Shown here: piece by piece, positions 18,059 through 26,725 of the stretch | How positions within the stretch are numbered: the stretch's first letter is position 1 | How the letters are laid out: every line of letters starts with the position of its first letter | Source: Pseudomonas sp. Irchel 3H7 | Lineage (GTDB): Bacteria; Pseudomonadota; Gammaproteobacteria; Pseudomonadales; Pseudomonadaceae | Length of the DNA stretch: 64,000 nucleotides | Direction: 5' to 3' | Assembly (NCBI RefSeq): GCF_900187605.1 | Contig: NZ_FYEA01000004.1 | Span: 1 to 64,000 of the forward strand | Notes under the pieces: generated by a model | What the model was told of the DNA's origin: nothing | Databases searched by the model: none | What the model saw: the letters and a program-made list of their open reading frames with translations, nothing else | Translations under genes and position numbers: made by a program

Positions 18059-19114
18059 TCAGATATCAGCGTCGGCCAGGTCGTCTTCAGTCTCTTTGAC
18101 TGCAGAAGCCTTGGAATCGATCACTGCAGGCGTCAGCAGTTTGTCACGCAGTTGCTTCTCGAGCTTCGCGGCGATTTCCGGGTTGTCTGCCAGGAACTTG
18201 GCCGAGTTGGCCTTGCCCTGACCGATCTTGGTGCCTTCGTAGGCGTACCAGGCGCCGGACTTCTCGACGAAACCGTGGAGCACGCCCAAGTCGATCATCT
18301 CGCCGTTGAGGTAGATGCCTTTGCCGTAAAGAATCTGGAACTCGGCCTGACGGAACGGCGAAGCGACCTTGTTCTTCACAACCTTGACGCGGGTTTCGCT
18401 GCCGACCACTTCGTCGCCTTCCTTCACCGCGCCGGTACGGCGGATGTCGAGACGGACCGAAGCATAGAACTTCAGCGCGTTACCACCGGTGGTGGTTTCC
18501 GGGCTACCGAACATCACGCCGATCTTCATACGAATCTGGTTGATGAAGATCACCAGGCAGTTGGCGTTCTTGATGTTACCAGTGATTTTACGCAGCGCCT
18601 GGGACATCAGACGGGCTTGCAGGCCCACGTGCATGTCACCCATTTCGCCTTCGATTTCAGCCTTCGGTACCAAGGCTGCCACGGAGTCGACGATGATCAC
18701 GTCAACGGCGTTGGAGCGCACCAGCATGTCGGTGATTTCCAGCGCCTGTTCGCCGGTGTCCGGCTGCGACACCAGCAGGTCGTCGACGTTGACGCCCAGC
18801 TTGCCGGCGTACTCAGGATCGAGGGCGTGTTCGGCGTCGACGAATGCGCAGGTCGCGCCGGCTTTTTGAGCCTGGGCGATCACGGACAAGGTCAGTGTGG
18901 TTTTACCGGAGGATTCAGGACCGTAGATTTCAACGATACGGCCTTTTGGCAGGCCGCCAATGCCGAGCGCGATGTCCAGACCCAGAGAGCCAGTCGAGAT
19001 AGCCGGGATCGCCTGACGGTCTTGATCGCCCATACGCATCACGGCACCCTTGCCGAATTGACGTTCGATCTGACCCAGGGCCGCAGCCAAGGCTTTCTTC
19101 TTGTTGTCGTCCAT
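18059..19114 (-). CDS. recA: Recombinase RecA
   Basis: A 351-residue DNA recombinase and SOS co-protease. Walker A GPESSGKT is at 65-72, and the N-terminal helix, L1/L2 loop regions and acidic C-terminus are standard. An SOS box lies 40 nt upstream of the start. Active RecA filaments also stimulate self-cleavage of S24-family phage repressors, which links this gene to the tailocin block lying between it and mutS. Confidence 0.98.
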   Translation of the reverse strand: MDDNKKKALAAALGQIERQFGKGAVMRMGDQDRQAIPAISTGSLGLDIALGIGGLPKGRIVEIYGPESSGKTTLTLSVIAQAQKAGATCAFVDAEHALDPEYAGKLGVNVDDLLVSQPDTGEQALEITDMLVRSNAVDVIIVDSVAALVPKAEIEGEMGDMHVGLQARLMSQALRKITGNIKNANCLVIFINQIRMKIGVMFGSPETTTGGNALKFYASVRLDIRRTGAVKEGDEVVGSETRVKVVKNKVASPFRQAEFQILYGKGIYLNGEMIDLGVLHGFVEKSGAWYAYEGTKIGQGKANSAKFLADNPEIAAKLEKQLRDKLLTPAVIDSKASAVKETEDDLADADI

Positions 19115-19154
19115 TAAAGTCCTCACGTAATCAATAAGGCCTGACGGCCAACAC

Positions 19155-19170
19155 CTGTATAAGTAGCCAG
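19155..19170 (-). promoter_or_regulatory. LexA (SOS) box of recA
   Basis: CTG-N10-CAG (ctgtataagtagccag), the standard proteobacterial LexA site, placed 40 nt upstream of the recA ATG. Confidence 0.9.
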
Positions 19171-19197
19171 TATTATTCCACAGCGTTCGCGGATCGC

Positions 19198-19698
19198 CTA
19201 CCCCTGATTTTCGATTTCTCGTGCCGCTAGTCGCAGGAGCCCCTCTAGCGCGGCCTTCACCGTTTGTCGGCGGACGTCATCGCGGTTGCCGGGGAAGTGC
19301 TGAACCTCACTGGTGACCGTTTCGCCAACACCCCAGGCCAGCCACACAGTGCCCACCGGTTTGTTCGGTGAACCACCGTCCGGCCCGGCCACCCCGCTGA
19401 CCGCCACGGCAAATCGCGCCAGGCTTTTGTCCTGCGCACCACGCACCATCGCTTCAACCACCTCGCGACTGACCGCGCCCACCGTTTCGAACAACTCGGT
19501 TGGCACATTCAACTGCTGGTTTTTTTGTCGATTGGAATACGTGACGTAGCCCGCCTCGAACCACGCCGAACTGCCCGGAATCCGCGTGATGGCTTCGGCG
19601 ATCCCGCCACCGGTACAGGACTCAGCGGTGGTGACGTGGGCATTGAGCAGTTGCAGACGTCGGCCAAGGTCGGCGGCCAGTTGAGTGATCTCTTTCAC
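19198..19698 (-). CDS. pncC: Nicotinamide-nucleotide amidase (CinA C-terminal domain, PncC)
   Basis: A 166-residue protein equal to the C-terminal domain of CinA, which deamidates NMN to nicotinate mononucleotide for NAD recycling. Family motifs [19 protein letters not shown] and [17 protein letters not shown] are all present. A GTG start at 19698 is chosen because GGAG lies 9 nt before it and the product has the usual length; an upstream ATG at 19737 has no such site. It marks the right-hand (recA-side) border of the tailocin block. Confidence 0.9.
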   Translation of the reverse strand: MKEITQLAADLGRRLQLLNAHVTTAESCTGGGIAEAITRIPGSSAWFEAGYVTYSNRQKNQQLNVPTELFETVGAVSREVVEAMVRGAQDKSLARFAVAVSGVAGPDGGSPNKPVGTVWLAWGVGETVTSEVQHFPGNRDDVRRQTVKAALEGLLRLAAREIENQG

Positions 19699-19765
19699 GG
19701 CGTGCTCCGGATCGTGTGGAATGCCTCCACCGTACACGAGCCGGTTGCGCTTTCAATACACAGAC

Positions 19766-20284
19766 TCATTCAAAATGTTCGGGCGCGAGCGCTCTGACAT
19801 ACGCCTGACACGCCTGCAAGGCGATCAGTCCACGGTCGCCGGTGTCGGTGATGGCGATAATTCGTTGAGCATGCGCCGGGTCAAGTCGGGCGCGTACGGT
19901 TGCATGATCCACGTTGCCGGCGCCGGCGGTGGCTGGCACGTTGCAGCCTGGGGCAGCGTCGCTGGCGTCGAGAAGGACTGACAGGCGCACATCAGCAGTG
20001 GCAAGACGATCGCGCAGGCGATCCTGATCACGTTGGGCATCGCTCAGCGCTCGGTAATGGGTTTGTTCACTGGCCGCGAGCCGCTGCTCCAACGCCAGAC
20101 GTTTATCCTGCTCGGCCTGCTGCGCTGCAGCGGCGGTCTGCGTCAGTTGATTGAGGGTTTCGGCGTTTAACCGGGCCTGCTCGGCCAATTGCCGTTCGTA
20201 GCGCCACCCCTGAAACTGCCAGGCCGCAGCAAAAGCACCAGCGGCCAGCAATAAGATGCCGATCACTCGCCAGGGGATTGGCAT
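19766..20284 (-). CDS. Spanin inner-membrane subunit Rz (i-spanin)
   Basis: A 172-residue protein with an N-terminal membrane anchor (about 6-24) and a long Q/A/E-rich coiled coil (about 28-105) reaching into the periplasm, the classical Rz design. It works with Rz1 to fuse inner and outer membranes at the end of lysis. Rz1 is encoded inside it in another frame. Its start overlaps the end of the endolysin gene by 22 nt. It is the last gene of the tailocin block. Confidence 0.85.
   Translation of the reverse strand: MPIPWRVIGILLLAAGAFAAAWQFQGWRYERQLAEQARLNAETLNQLTQTAAAAQQAEQDKRLALEQRLAASEQTHYRALSDAQRDQDRLRDRLATADVRLSVLLDASDAAPGCNVPATAGAGNVDHATVRARLDPAHAQRIIAITDTGDRGLIALQACQAYVRALAPEHFE
19825..20040 (-). 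CDS. Embedded o-spanin lipoprotein Rz1
   Basis: A 71-residue reading frame fully inside the Rz gene. It begins with a basic and hydrophobic signal and a lipobox-like MCAC at 17-20, so C20 is the likely lipidated residue, and then becomes proline-rich (TPATLPQ, CQPPPAPAT). Short, proline-rich lipoproteins nested out of frame in Rz are the rule in lambda-like and P2-like lysis cassettes. The lipobox is not canonical at the third position before Cys, so I keep some doubt. Confidence 0.75.
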   Translation of the reverse strand: MPNVIRIACAIVLPLLMCACQSFSTPATLPQAATCQPPPAPATWIMQPYAPDLTRRMLNELSPSPTPATVD

Positions 20285-20829
20285 AGCACTGCCCTCGCCC
20301 GCGCCCAGATTTCCAGGCGATCCTGCAAGCCGTTCAACCCGCCGTTGATTCGCCGGGTGATGGTGTTGAACTGATCGCGATCGGCCAGTTCATTCAAGCC
20401 GTTCTGCTCCCAGAACCATGCCGCGGACTCGGCAGCCCATTGTGGCTGTTCGAGCAGTTCGGGCAGGGACAGCAAACGATCATCGCCGAACAATCCGAGG
20501 CTGCACTGACGATAGTTACTGCGGCCAGTGATCTGAATCAGCCCGCGACCGCGATATTTCTGTCCATCGCCATCGGCCTCGGGCGTGTTGCCCAGGCGCA
20601 GCGCCAGCGTGCCGGTGTCGTATTTGCTCAGGTATTGGTTGTTGCCCAGTTCGCGCACGTAACGCAATTGACCCGACTCGTGTCCGATTTGCGCGAGGAA
20701 CGCCGCGACGCGTTTGGGCGAGTCGATATGGCGGCGAGCCATGGCACTGTTGAGCGCAGAAACAAAAACGCCCGCTTGGGAGCGGGCGTTCGGCATGATG
20801 TCGATAAGGTTGCTTTCAGTTATTTGCAT
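20263..20829 (-). CDS. Glycoside hydrolase family 19 endolysin
   Basis: A 188-residue chitinase-like (GH19) phage endolysin that cuts peptidoglycan glycan strands to release tailocins. The catalytic HESG puts the general acid at E51, with E60 as the likely second carboxylate, and GRGLIQITGRSNY at 94-106 is the substrate-cleft motif. There is no signal peptide, so it needs the holin. A strong GGGAGG ribosome-binding site precedes the ATG. A terminator-like hairpin lies within codons 12-24. Confidence 0.9.
   Translation of the reverse strand: MQITESNLIDIMPNARSQAGVFVSALNSAMARRHIDSPKRVAAFLAQIGHESGQLRYVRELGNNQYLSKYDTGTLALRLGNTPEADGDGQKYRGRGLIQITGRSNYRQCSLGLFGDDRLLSLPELLEQPQWAAESAAWFWEQNGLNELADRDQFNTITRRINGGLNGLQDRLEIWARARAVLCQSPGE
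20763..20794 (-). terminator. Terminator-like hairpin inside the endolysin coding start
   Basis: On the minus strand AACGCCCGCT / AGCGGGCGTT forms a perfect 10-bp stem with a CCCA loop followed by TTTGTTT, all within the conserved N-terminal codons of the endolysin. It has the form of an intrinsic terminator. Function is inference. Confidence 0.5.
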
Positions 20830-20865
20830 AATGCTTGATCCTCCCTGGATATTGCCCCGATTGAA

Positions 20866-21120
20866 TCATGGTTGGCGGCCAATGCCCGTCAGCCATTTTT
20901 TTGCCAGAGTTTTCAGCGTGCTGTCCGGTGCAAGTTCTTCGGGCACGTCGAACACCCAACCGAGGGTACCGAAGTGGGCGGTCCAGTCGATTTGCGGTAC
21001 CGGAGTGATTTCAGTGATGTCGACCCAGAGCAGATCCGGATGAAACATCTCGGCCATATTGCCATCGGTGGAGAACAGCTCGACCACGGTGCTGTTGAAG
21101 ATGCGTGCGTAGGTTTTCAT
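20866..21120 (-). CDS. Tail-fibre accessory protein of cassette 5
   Basis: An 84-residue protein starting MKTYARIFNSTVVELFSTDG, a type often found directly after phage tail-fibre genes. Its ATG overlaps the fibre stop. The first residues resemble the cassette 3 chaperone (MAVYARIENGVVVERIDTG). I infer a role in folding or mounting the cassette 5 fibre. Confidence 0.65.
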   Translation of the reverse strand: MKTYARIFNSTVVELFSTDGNMAEMFHPDLLWVDITEITPVPQIDWTAHFGTLGWVFDVPEELAPDSTLKTLAKKWLTGIGRQP

Positions 21121-22280
21121 CAGGCGTACTCGTAGATGATCACGGCGCCCGAGGCACCTGCGCCACCTGGTCTGCCAGGTTGATTGGGGGCGTTGGCGAT
21201 TCCTCCCGCACCGGAGCCGAAACCGGAACCGGGTGCAGCCAGAGAGCCTGCTGCGCTGCTGCCAAAACCGCCTCCGCCCCATGGCGAGCTGCCACCGTGC
21301 CCAGCAAGGGTTGAGCCGTTGACAGATATCCCGGGGGCGCCCGCATTTCCCGCACTATTGACGATGTTGCCGCCACTAGCCGTCTGACCGGGATAGCCTC
21401 CGGTATAAAGCCCCATGCCCTGATTCGCGACAAAGCCAATCCACGGCGACCCTCCACCACCGGCAGCAGAAACCAGCGAGCCAAAAGAACTGGTACCACC
21501 ACCTCCGGCATTCGCCGCTGCGAGTCCCGCGCTTCCGCCAGCCCCCACCGTGACAACCTGACGAGAACCAATAGTCTCGGAAGGTAACCACGCTTCAGCA
21601 TAACTACCGGAGGCACCGCCGCCCACGGTTGCATACTGGGAAGTTGTGGTCGCCCCGACTCCCGCACTTCCACCACCACCGCCCACAACCTTGACCAGAA
21701 CGTGCTTCGTCCCGGCTATCGGCTCATAGGTACCGGATACGGTAAACGTCTTTACCCCCAACAACCGGCCGCTCGCAGCACTACCACCGCTCGCATACAC
21801 CAGCACCCAACTGTCCAGCGCCGCGCTATACACCACCGAACACACACTGCTGCCGACAATCTCCGCTGGCCGCAACGCACTCAGCCCAAGGCTCAATAGC
21901 GGCCGGGGCATCAACCCGTTCGGTGCAAACGTACTCGCCCCGGTATTGGCATTACCGGCAGTAAAGTGCAGCGCCAATCCGTCCTTCAGTGCGGTGACGG
22001 CAGGCACATAATTGGCCATGTAGAGATTGGCCGCGCCGATGTCAGTGGCATGTTTGTCTTCACCTGCCTGACTGAGCTTTTTCATCGCTTGCAACAACTG
22101 GGTTGCATCGGCTTCGCTCGGCTCAAGGCCGGCTGATTTGACGACGTTCAACAATTCATCGGTAACGCTGTTGCCCCAGGTCGCAGGGATCAACGATCCG
22201 GGCAATCCCGCGACGACGTCTTCATTGACGAATTTGCCATTCACCAGCCCGACGCTGGGAACGCTTTTTGGATAATCCAT
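21120..22280 (-). CDS. Tail fibre, cassette 5 (glycine-rich tip)
   Basis: A 386-residue fibre of the Mu-like tailocin. Residues 1-66 are the shared mount found in all five cassettes (starts MDYPKSVPSVGLVNGKFV). From about residue 195 the chain is packed with poly-glycine runs (GGGGGS, GGGGTSS, GGGGFGSS) between short hydrophobic pieces, a pattern like the glycine-rich receptor-binding adhesins of T-even phages. Cassette 3 has a related tip. It binds an unknown surface receptor; specificity cannot be read off. Confidence 0.85.
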   Translation of the reverse strand: MDYPKSVPSVGLVNGKFVNEDVVAGLPGSLIPATWGNSVTDELLNVVKSAGLEPSEADATQLLQAMKKLSQAGEDKHATDIGAANLYMANYVPAVTALKDGLALHFTAGNANTGASTFAPNGLMPRPLLSLGLSALRPAEIVGSSVCSVVYSAALDSWVLVYASGGSAASGRLLGVKTFTVSGTYEPIAGTKHVLVKVVGGGGGSAGVGATTTSQYATVGGGASGSYAEAWLPSETIGSRQVVTVGAGGSAGLAAANAGGGGTSSFGSLVSAAGGGGSPWIGFVANQGMGLYTGGYPGQTASGGNIVNSAGNAGAPGISVNGSTLAGHGGSSPWGGGGFGSSAAGSLAAPGSGFGSGAGGIANAPNQPGRPGGAGASGAVIIYEYA

Positions 22281-22289
22281 GTCGATTCC

Positions 22290-22721
22290 TCAGCCATTGA
22301 CCTGTCGCAAACCGTCAAGCCAGTCAGGTTCGACCGGGCGCGAACGGGCATCGGGGAAGTCCGGATGATTGGGCCAGTCGCGCAGCGCCTGCCGGTAGGC
22401 GAGGAGCTCTTTGAACTCCTCGGTACGCAAGGTTGTGCCCTCGCCCATTTCCAGTTCTTCGGCATCGCGAAGGACCAGCCATTGAGTACGATCCAGTGCC
22501 TTGTCGCGCCAGAACCTTTCTGCGGCGTCGGTGGTTTGTCCAGCCAATACCACCCGCTCTGGACGCCCTTTAGCGTTCAGTGAAAGAACTGTCCCTGCGG
22601 GAGCATTAGAGACCAGCGCGCAATACTCGCCCTCGCTCAACGCAAACGCGTCAGCAGGGATGTTCGCACCGTGTAGATCTGAATGATAAAAGCCAGAAGT
22701 TTGCGGAGAGAAATAATACAT
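22290..22721 (-). CDS. Tail-fibre chaperone of cassette 4
   Basis: A 143-residue protein whose start (YYFSPQTSGFYHSDLHG) and end (YRQALRDWPNHPDFP...PDWLDGL) match phage tail-fibre assembly chaperones. Its closest relative in the window by eye is the 140-residue chaperone of the P2-like tailocin at 45176. It starts 2 nt after its fibre gene. Likely needed to trimerise the cassette 4 fibre. Confidence 0.75.
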   Translation of the reverse strand: MYYFSPQTSGFYHSDLHGANIPADAFALSEGEYCALVSNAPAGTVLSLNAKGRPERVVLAGQTTDAAERFWRDKALDRTQWLVLRDAEELEMGEGTTLRTEEFKELLAYRQALRDWPNHPDFPDARSRPVEPDWLDGLRQVNG

Positions 22722-22723
22722 AT

Positions 22724-23461
22724 TCAGTACCCTATACCGATTACGCGAGCAGCAATGGAGCCTGTCGGATAATCAGGACAGCGAACATTGATGCCCGCCA
22801 GCCGACTGATCGTCGCGTTGTTCCAGACCAGTAAAGTTGCCGATGAAGTACCCTCATGGGTAGCGACTGCGAGAAATAATGCGTTGGGAAACATCAATGG
22901 CCATGGGTTTACATCGCCATAATTACTATTGCCTGCCTGGCTGGCACTGCCACTGATCCATTGGATAATGACGCCACCCATCCACGAAGGAAAAACAACA
23001 TAACCTGATGCCCCTAACCTAACCATGAACCCGAGTCTGAGCTTTTTAGGGGTCACAATAGATGTGTCACTGACACCGGCGTTGACCTCTGCCTGAGAGG
23101 CGATTTTTGCGGTTCCTACGAGGGACTCTGTGGCCTGTTGCACTTTTTTCGCAATGGCTTGAAAGACTCTTGACGGCGTCATCAACCGTGTAGTGCTGGT
23201 GCCGGATTCGGCTTCGTCCTGACTGGCAAGACTCTCGCTTTGCTTCCTCGCTATAAGCGTATCAATGGCCGCTTTTAGTTGAGTGTTATCACTTTCATCA
23301 GCGGCCGCTCCTGAGCCTTTGATGACTTCCAGAATTTCCTGCGTAACGGCATTTCCCCAACTTGCCGGAATCAACGAACCCGGCATTCCAGTGAGAGGGT
23401 TTTCATCAACAAACCTGCCATTCACCAGGCCGGCGCTGGGAATATTTTTTGGGTAGTCCAT
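22724..23461 (-). CDS. Tail fibre, cassette 4
   Basis: A 245-residue fibre with the shared mount (1-66). The rest, GTAKIASQAEV then VTPKKLRLGF and YVVFPSWMGGVIIQW, closely matches the last 130 residues of the 818-residue fibre of the other tailocin at 46250. It therefore appears to be a mount joined to the same receptor-binding tip. The start at 23461 is set by the MDYPK motif; upstream codons are not conserved. Confidence 0.85.
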   Translation of the reverse strand: MDYPKNIPSAGLVNGRFVDENPLTGMPGSLIPASWGNAVTQEILEVIKGSGAAADESDNTQLKAAIDTLIARKQSESLASQDEAESGTSTTRLMTPSRVFQAIAKKVQQATESLVGTAKIASQAEVNAGVSDTSIVTPKKLRLGFMVRLGASGYVVFPSWMGGVIIQWISGSASQAGNSNYGDVNPWPLMFPNALFLAVATHEGTSSATLLVWNNATISRLAGINVRCPDYPTGSIAARVIGIGY

Positions 23462-23499
23462 CAATCTTCTCCATATTTTCAAAGCATCAACAAAACGTC

Positions 23500-23967
23500 T
23501 CAGGCAGAAACGCCGACCATCCACTCGGGTGCAGCCGGACGGAAAACCACTTCCGGGAAATGGCTGGAATCAGGCCAGTCGCGCAGCGCTTGTCGGTACT
23601 CGAGCAGTTCCAGGTATTGCGCAGCCTTGAGCAAGGTTCCGCGCCCCAGTTCCTGCTCATCGCGATGGCGAGTGACCAGCCATTCAGTCGCAGAAAGGGA
23701 TGCCTGACGCCAGCTACGTTCGGCTGTCGAAGGCGCTTGATCTGCAACAACCGACGCCTGGAGGATCACCGGACTTTCCTGCGCGGGCAGTGGGTCGGCA
23801 GCTGTCGGCATCTCACTGATCGGTGCGCCGATCTCGACCGCCTGATCATCCGGCACTCGCACCATCGACTCGACAAAGGACGGTGCAAACAGTTGGCTGA
23901 TTGCGTAGTCACCCGTGTCGATTCGTTCGACGACTACGCCGTTTTCGATCCGTGCATAAACGGCCAT
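23500..23967 (-). CDS. Tail-fibre chaperone of cassette 3
   Basis: A 155-residue tail-fibre assembly protein. The C-terminus carries the family motif LLEYRQALRDWPDSSHFPE...AAPEWM. The start overlaps the cassette 3 stop in TAATG, so translation is coupled. The middle (65-85) is an alanine/proline-containing linker. Confidence 0.75.
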   Translation of the reverse strand: MAVYARIENGVVVERIDTGDYAISQLFAPSFVESMVRVPDDQAVEIGAPISEMPTAADPLPAQESPVILQASVVADQAPSTAERSWRQASLSATEWLVTRHRDEQELGRGTLLKAAQYLELLEYRQALRDWPDSSHFPEVVFRPAAPEWMVGVSA

Positions 23968-24893
23968 TACTCGTACTCCAAGATTTCACAGAAAGCGTTA
24001 CCGCCAACACCGCTAAGGACAGAGGCGGACGCACTGGTCGAACAAGAACCACTGCCACCCGAGCCTCGGACGCCTGCGAAACCCGGATTGTTTACGCCCC
24101 TGTACGGGCCGCCACCGTCAAACGGACTCGCCGCTCCGCCTCCGGAGAGCATTCCCCAATTACCGTTGAACATTGCGTAGCCACCGGTGTGCCCCCGAGC
24201 ATTGGCAAGGTTGCCGCCCACGGCGTCTTGACCTCCAGTGCCACCCTGAACGTACCCCGAGGAAGAGGTTGTCGTATCGATGGTCAGGATCTGTGCACCG
24301 CCGCCTCCTGTAACGCTCATGTAAGAGCCGAAGGAAGCCCCACCACCTGCCAGGCCCATCGAAGCGCTGGCAGCTCCACCGGCCCCCAAAGAAACGGGTA
24401 CGCCGGCAAGCATCTGGGGCGTCACGTCATACAGACTCTCCGCATAGGCCCCCGATCCGCCGCCGCCACCGAGACGTAGGTTCCCGGAGGCGACAGGTGC
24501 ACAACCGCCGCCAGATCCACCGCCCCCCACCAGTCGAACACGAATACGTTTGGCCTTGGGGTTAGGCTTGTAAACCGTGATCCCAACCGTTTCGAACTGC
24601 CTGACTGCCAACAACCGTCCCACCGCATCGGTGATGCCATAGCCGGCCAACGTGGTTGGGGTATTTTTCAGTTTGTTGAAGTCGACCAGTGCGCCGATTG
24701 CGCTGGCTAATTGATCGGTTCTGGCTTCATCCGGCGTTAATCCGGCAGCCTTGATCGCGTTGAGAATTTCTTGCGTGACGCTGTTGCCCCACGCAGCGGG
24801 AATCAACGATCCCGGTGTTCCGGCGAGCGGGTTTTCATCGACGAAGCCGCCGTTGACCAGCCCGACCCCGGGAATACTTTTTGGATAATCCAT
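23967..24893 (-). CDS. Tail fibre, cassette 3 (glycine-rich tip)
   Basis: A 308-residue fibre with the shared mount (1-66), a short YGITDAVGRLLAVRQFETVG linker and then a glycine-rich adhesin-like region from about residue 120 to the end. The region is related to cassette 5, for example LVGGGGSGGG against VVGGGGGSAG, but differs in the loops between glycine runs. Those loops are the likely receptor contacts. Confidence 0.85.
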   Translation of the reverse strand: MDYPKSIPGVGLVNGGFVDENPLAGTPGSLIPAAWGNSVTQEILNAIKAAGLTPDEARTDQLASAIGALVDFNKLKNTPTTLAGYGITDAVGRLLAVRQFETVGITVYKPNPKAKRIRVRLVGGGGSGGGCAPVASGNLRLGGGGGSGAYAESLYDVTPQMLAGVPVSLGAGGAASASMGLAGGGASFGSYMSVTGGGGAQILTIDTTTSSSGYVQGGTGGQDAVGGNLANARGHTGGYAMFNGNWGMLSGGGAASPFDGGGPYRGVNNPGFAGVRGSGGSGSCSTSASASVLSGVGGNAFCEILEYE

Positions 24894-24915
24894 TGCACTG
24901 CTCCCTGTGCTGAAT

Positions 24916-25482
24916 TCAGTTGGCTAAGGATGTGCCGGGTGCGACCGGCCAGGTAATTTCATCGGGGAAACCGGCCTGTTTTTCGATGCGGTTCAGCTCG
25001 ACGCTGTAGAGCTTCCATTCGATCAGCAGCAGTTGTTCGTCATGGCTGGCATCGCCGATGTCTTCGGCGTATTGCAGGGGCGCGATGCGCAGCACCGCAT
25101 CGCGAAGCAACGCGTCGCGTTGAACGAGGACGATGCGTTTGCGATCCGCCAGTTGCGCGGCCTCATCGACCTGCCAGGCGTTGCCCAACCAGACGTGAAA
25201 GCCACCCGGAAAAGGCAACCGGGTGAAGCCCTCCGGCAATTCGCCAAGCGCGTTCCAGGTTTCCCGAATGCCTGTGTCAGTGCGATAGACATCCCCACGA
25301 CAATCGATCTGCTGTTGCAACGAACCTTTGTTATAGGCCCAGGCAAACCCCTCAGGCGCAGGGGAGAGTTCGATGCTCAGCGTCACAGCATTGCTTGGCA
25401 GTTGCAGACCGATCCCGGGCACCAGCGGAAACTCGACAGGCCCGGTCAATGCACCGCTGTCATCTATCAAATAATTGAACAT
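24916..25482 (-). CDS. Tail-fibre chaperone of cassette 2
   Basis: A 188-residue tail-fibre assembly protein. The end (LNRIEKQAGFPDEITWPVAP) is almost the same motif as in the orphan chaperone at 53004 (LSDIDKQSGYPANIMWPVAP). It begins 8 nt after the cassette 2 fibre stop. The ATG at 25482 is chosen because upstream codons lie within the fibre gene. Confidence 0.75.
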   Translation of the reverse strand: MFNYLIDDSGALTGPVEFPLVPGIGLQLPSNAVTLSIELSPAPEGFAWAYNKGSLQQQIDCRGDVYRTDTGIRETWNALGELPEGFTRLPFPGGFHVWLGNAWQVDEAAQLADRKRIVLVQRDALLRDAVLRIAPLQYAEDIGDASHDEQLLLIEWKLYSVELNRIEKQAGFPDEITWPVAPGTSLAN

Positions 25483-25489
25483 GTGCACC

Positions 25490-26587
25490 TCAGATAAATT
25501 TGATTCGCGCGGGATAGGCGATGTTTCGCGGTCGGGTTTCGCCAGCGAAATTGCCGATATTGCCGATGTAGGCATCATTGTCGAATGCTGGGTTGGGATA
25601 GGTCGTTGCCACCGTTGCTGAAGTCGGTAAAAAATTGACGTTGGTGGTAACGTCCCAGGCGGTATCCGGAATCGCTGGAGCAGGCTTGAATGTCGCCCCG
25701 GTTCCCGTCGGCAGATAATGGTTGTGGCTTTGCAAGGCGTGCATTTGCAGACTGCCTATTACACGTCCAGCATCAACGCTTCTGCTCTCACTCAGCACCC
25801 GCAAAAACTCACCCCGAATCTCGGGAATTCGAAAGTTCGAAGCGCCATCGCCACTGGTCCAGCCACCTTCTCTGCCCGCTCGGGCCGCTTCGGTCGTCAG
25901 TGCCCCGGACGCCTGAGCAAAATCCCACAGCCACGGCCATTCGGCGCGCTTGAACAGATCACCGTTGGGAACGCCATAACCTCCCGGGTTAAGCGTTGTG
26001 GTGGTCTCCAAAAACGGGCGTCCCAAGGCGGTATTGTCGAAGCGTCCTATCGGCCACCAGCTCCCGGCTCCGTCACTGCGCAGATGCCACCAGTCACCTC
26101 CCCCCATCAACACCAGAAACGGATAACCGCTGGCCGACAAGTAGGTGTGAAAGCGAATCCTGTCGGTGCCGGATGCTTGAACAACGAGGCGATTGCCGCT
26201 GTTGTCGACACGACGAAGAATCACATCGCGTACACCCAGAGAAACATCCGCCGGAGGTAAAGTCAGGGTCACGGGGGCGGGACTGCCATCGATCAAAACA
26301 AGTCCGAGTTCCTGCTCAGTCAGTGACTTGGAAGCTGCAAGCCGGGTAATCACCGAGCGCATCGGACTGGCATTACTGACAATCGACTGAATCGCCTTGA
26401 ATAGCTGGCTGGTATCCGCCTCGGAGGCCACCAACCCACCGCCGCTGATCACACTCAGAATTTCCTGAGTGACACTGTTGCCCCACACCGCCGGAATCAA
26501 CGATCCCGGCGTACCCGCCACTGGGTTTTCATCAACGAAGCGGCCATCAACCAAGCCGACGCTGGGGACGCTTTTTGGATAATCCAT
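25490..26587 (-). CDS. Tail fibre, cassette 2 (collar-type tip)
   Basis: A 365-residue fibre with the shared mount (1-66), a beta-rich middle, and a phage tail-collar domain towards the end: FRIPEIRGEFLRV, a histidine-containing HNHYLPTG and the final ETRPRNIAYPARIKFI. Collar domains of this kind recur in the 818-residue fibre at 46250. Confidence 0.85.
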   Translation of the reverse strand: MDYPKSVPSVGLVDGRFVDENPVAGTPGSLIPAVWGNSVTQEILSVISGGGLVASEADTSQLFKAIQSIVSNASPMRSVITRLAASKSLTEQELGLVLIDGSPAPVTLTLPPADVSLGVRDVILRRVDNSGNRLVVQASGTDRIRFHTYLSASGYPFLVLMGGGDWWHLRSDGAGSWWPIGRFDNTALGRPFLETTTTLNPGGYGVPNGDLFKRAEWPWLWDFAQASGALTTEAARAGREGGWTSGDGASNFRIPEIRGEFLRVLSESRSVDAGRVIGSLQMHALQSHNHYLPTGTGATFKPAPAIPDTAWDVTTNVNFLPTSATVATTYPNPAFDNDAYIGNIGNFAGETRPRNIAYPARIKFI

Positions 26588-26671
26588 AGGTTATTCGTTC
26601 CTTTGAAATGACAAATGACCAGCGTCGACACGGCGTTTTCTGCGTGCCTGCGAGGGTCTGTTTTCTGAAAA

Positions 26672-26697
26672 TAAAAAGCCCACATTGAAGTGGGCTT
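26672..26697 (-). terminator. Terminator between fibre cassettes 1 and 2
   Basis: AAGCCCACTTCAATGTGGGCTTTTTATTTT on the minus strand: 7-bp stem, short loop and T-run. It follows the cassette 1 chaperone, so cassettes 2-5 may need readthrough or their own promoter. Confidence 0.7.
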
Positions 26698-26725
26698 GGG
26701 TGACGCTGAACGGAGGCTTTTCGGC

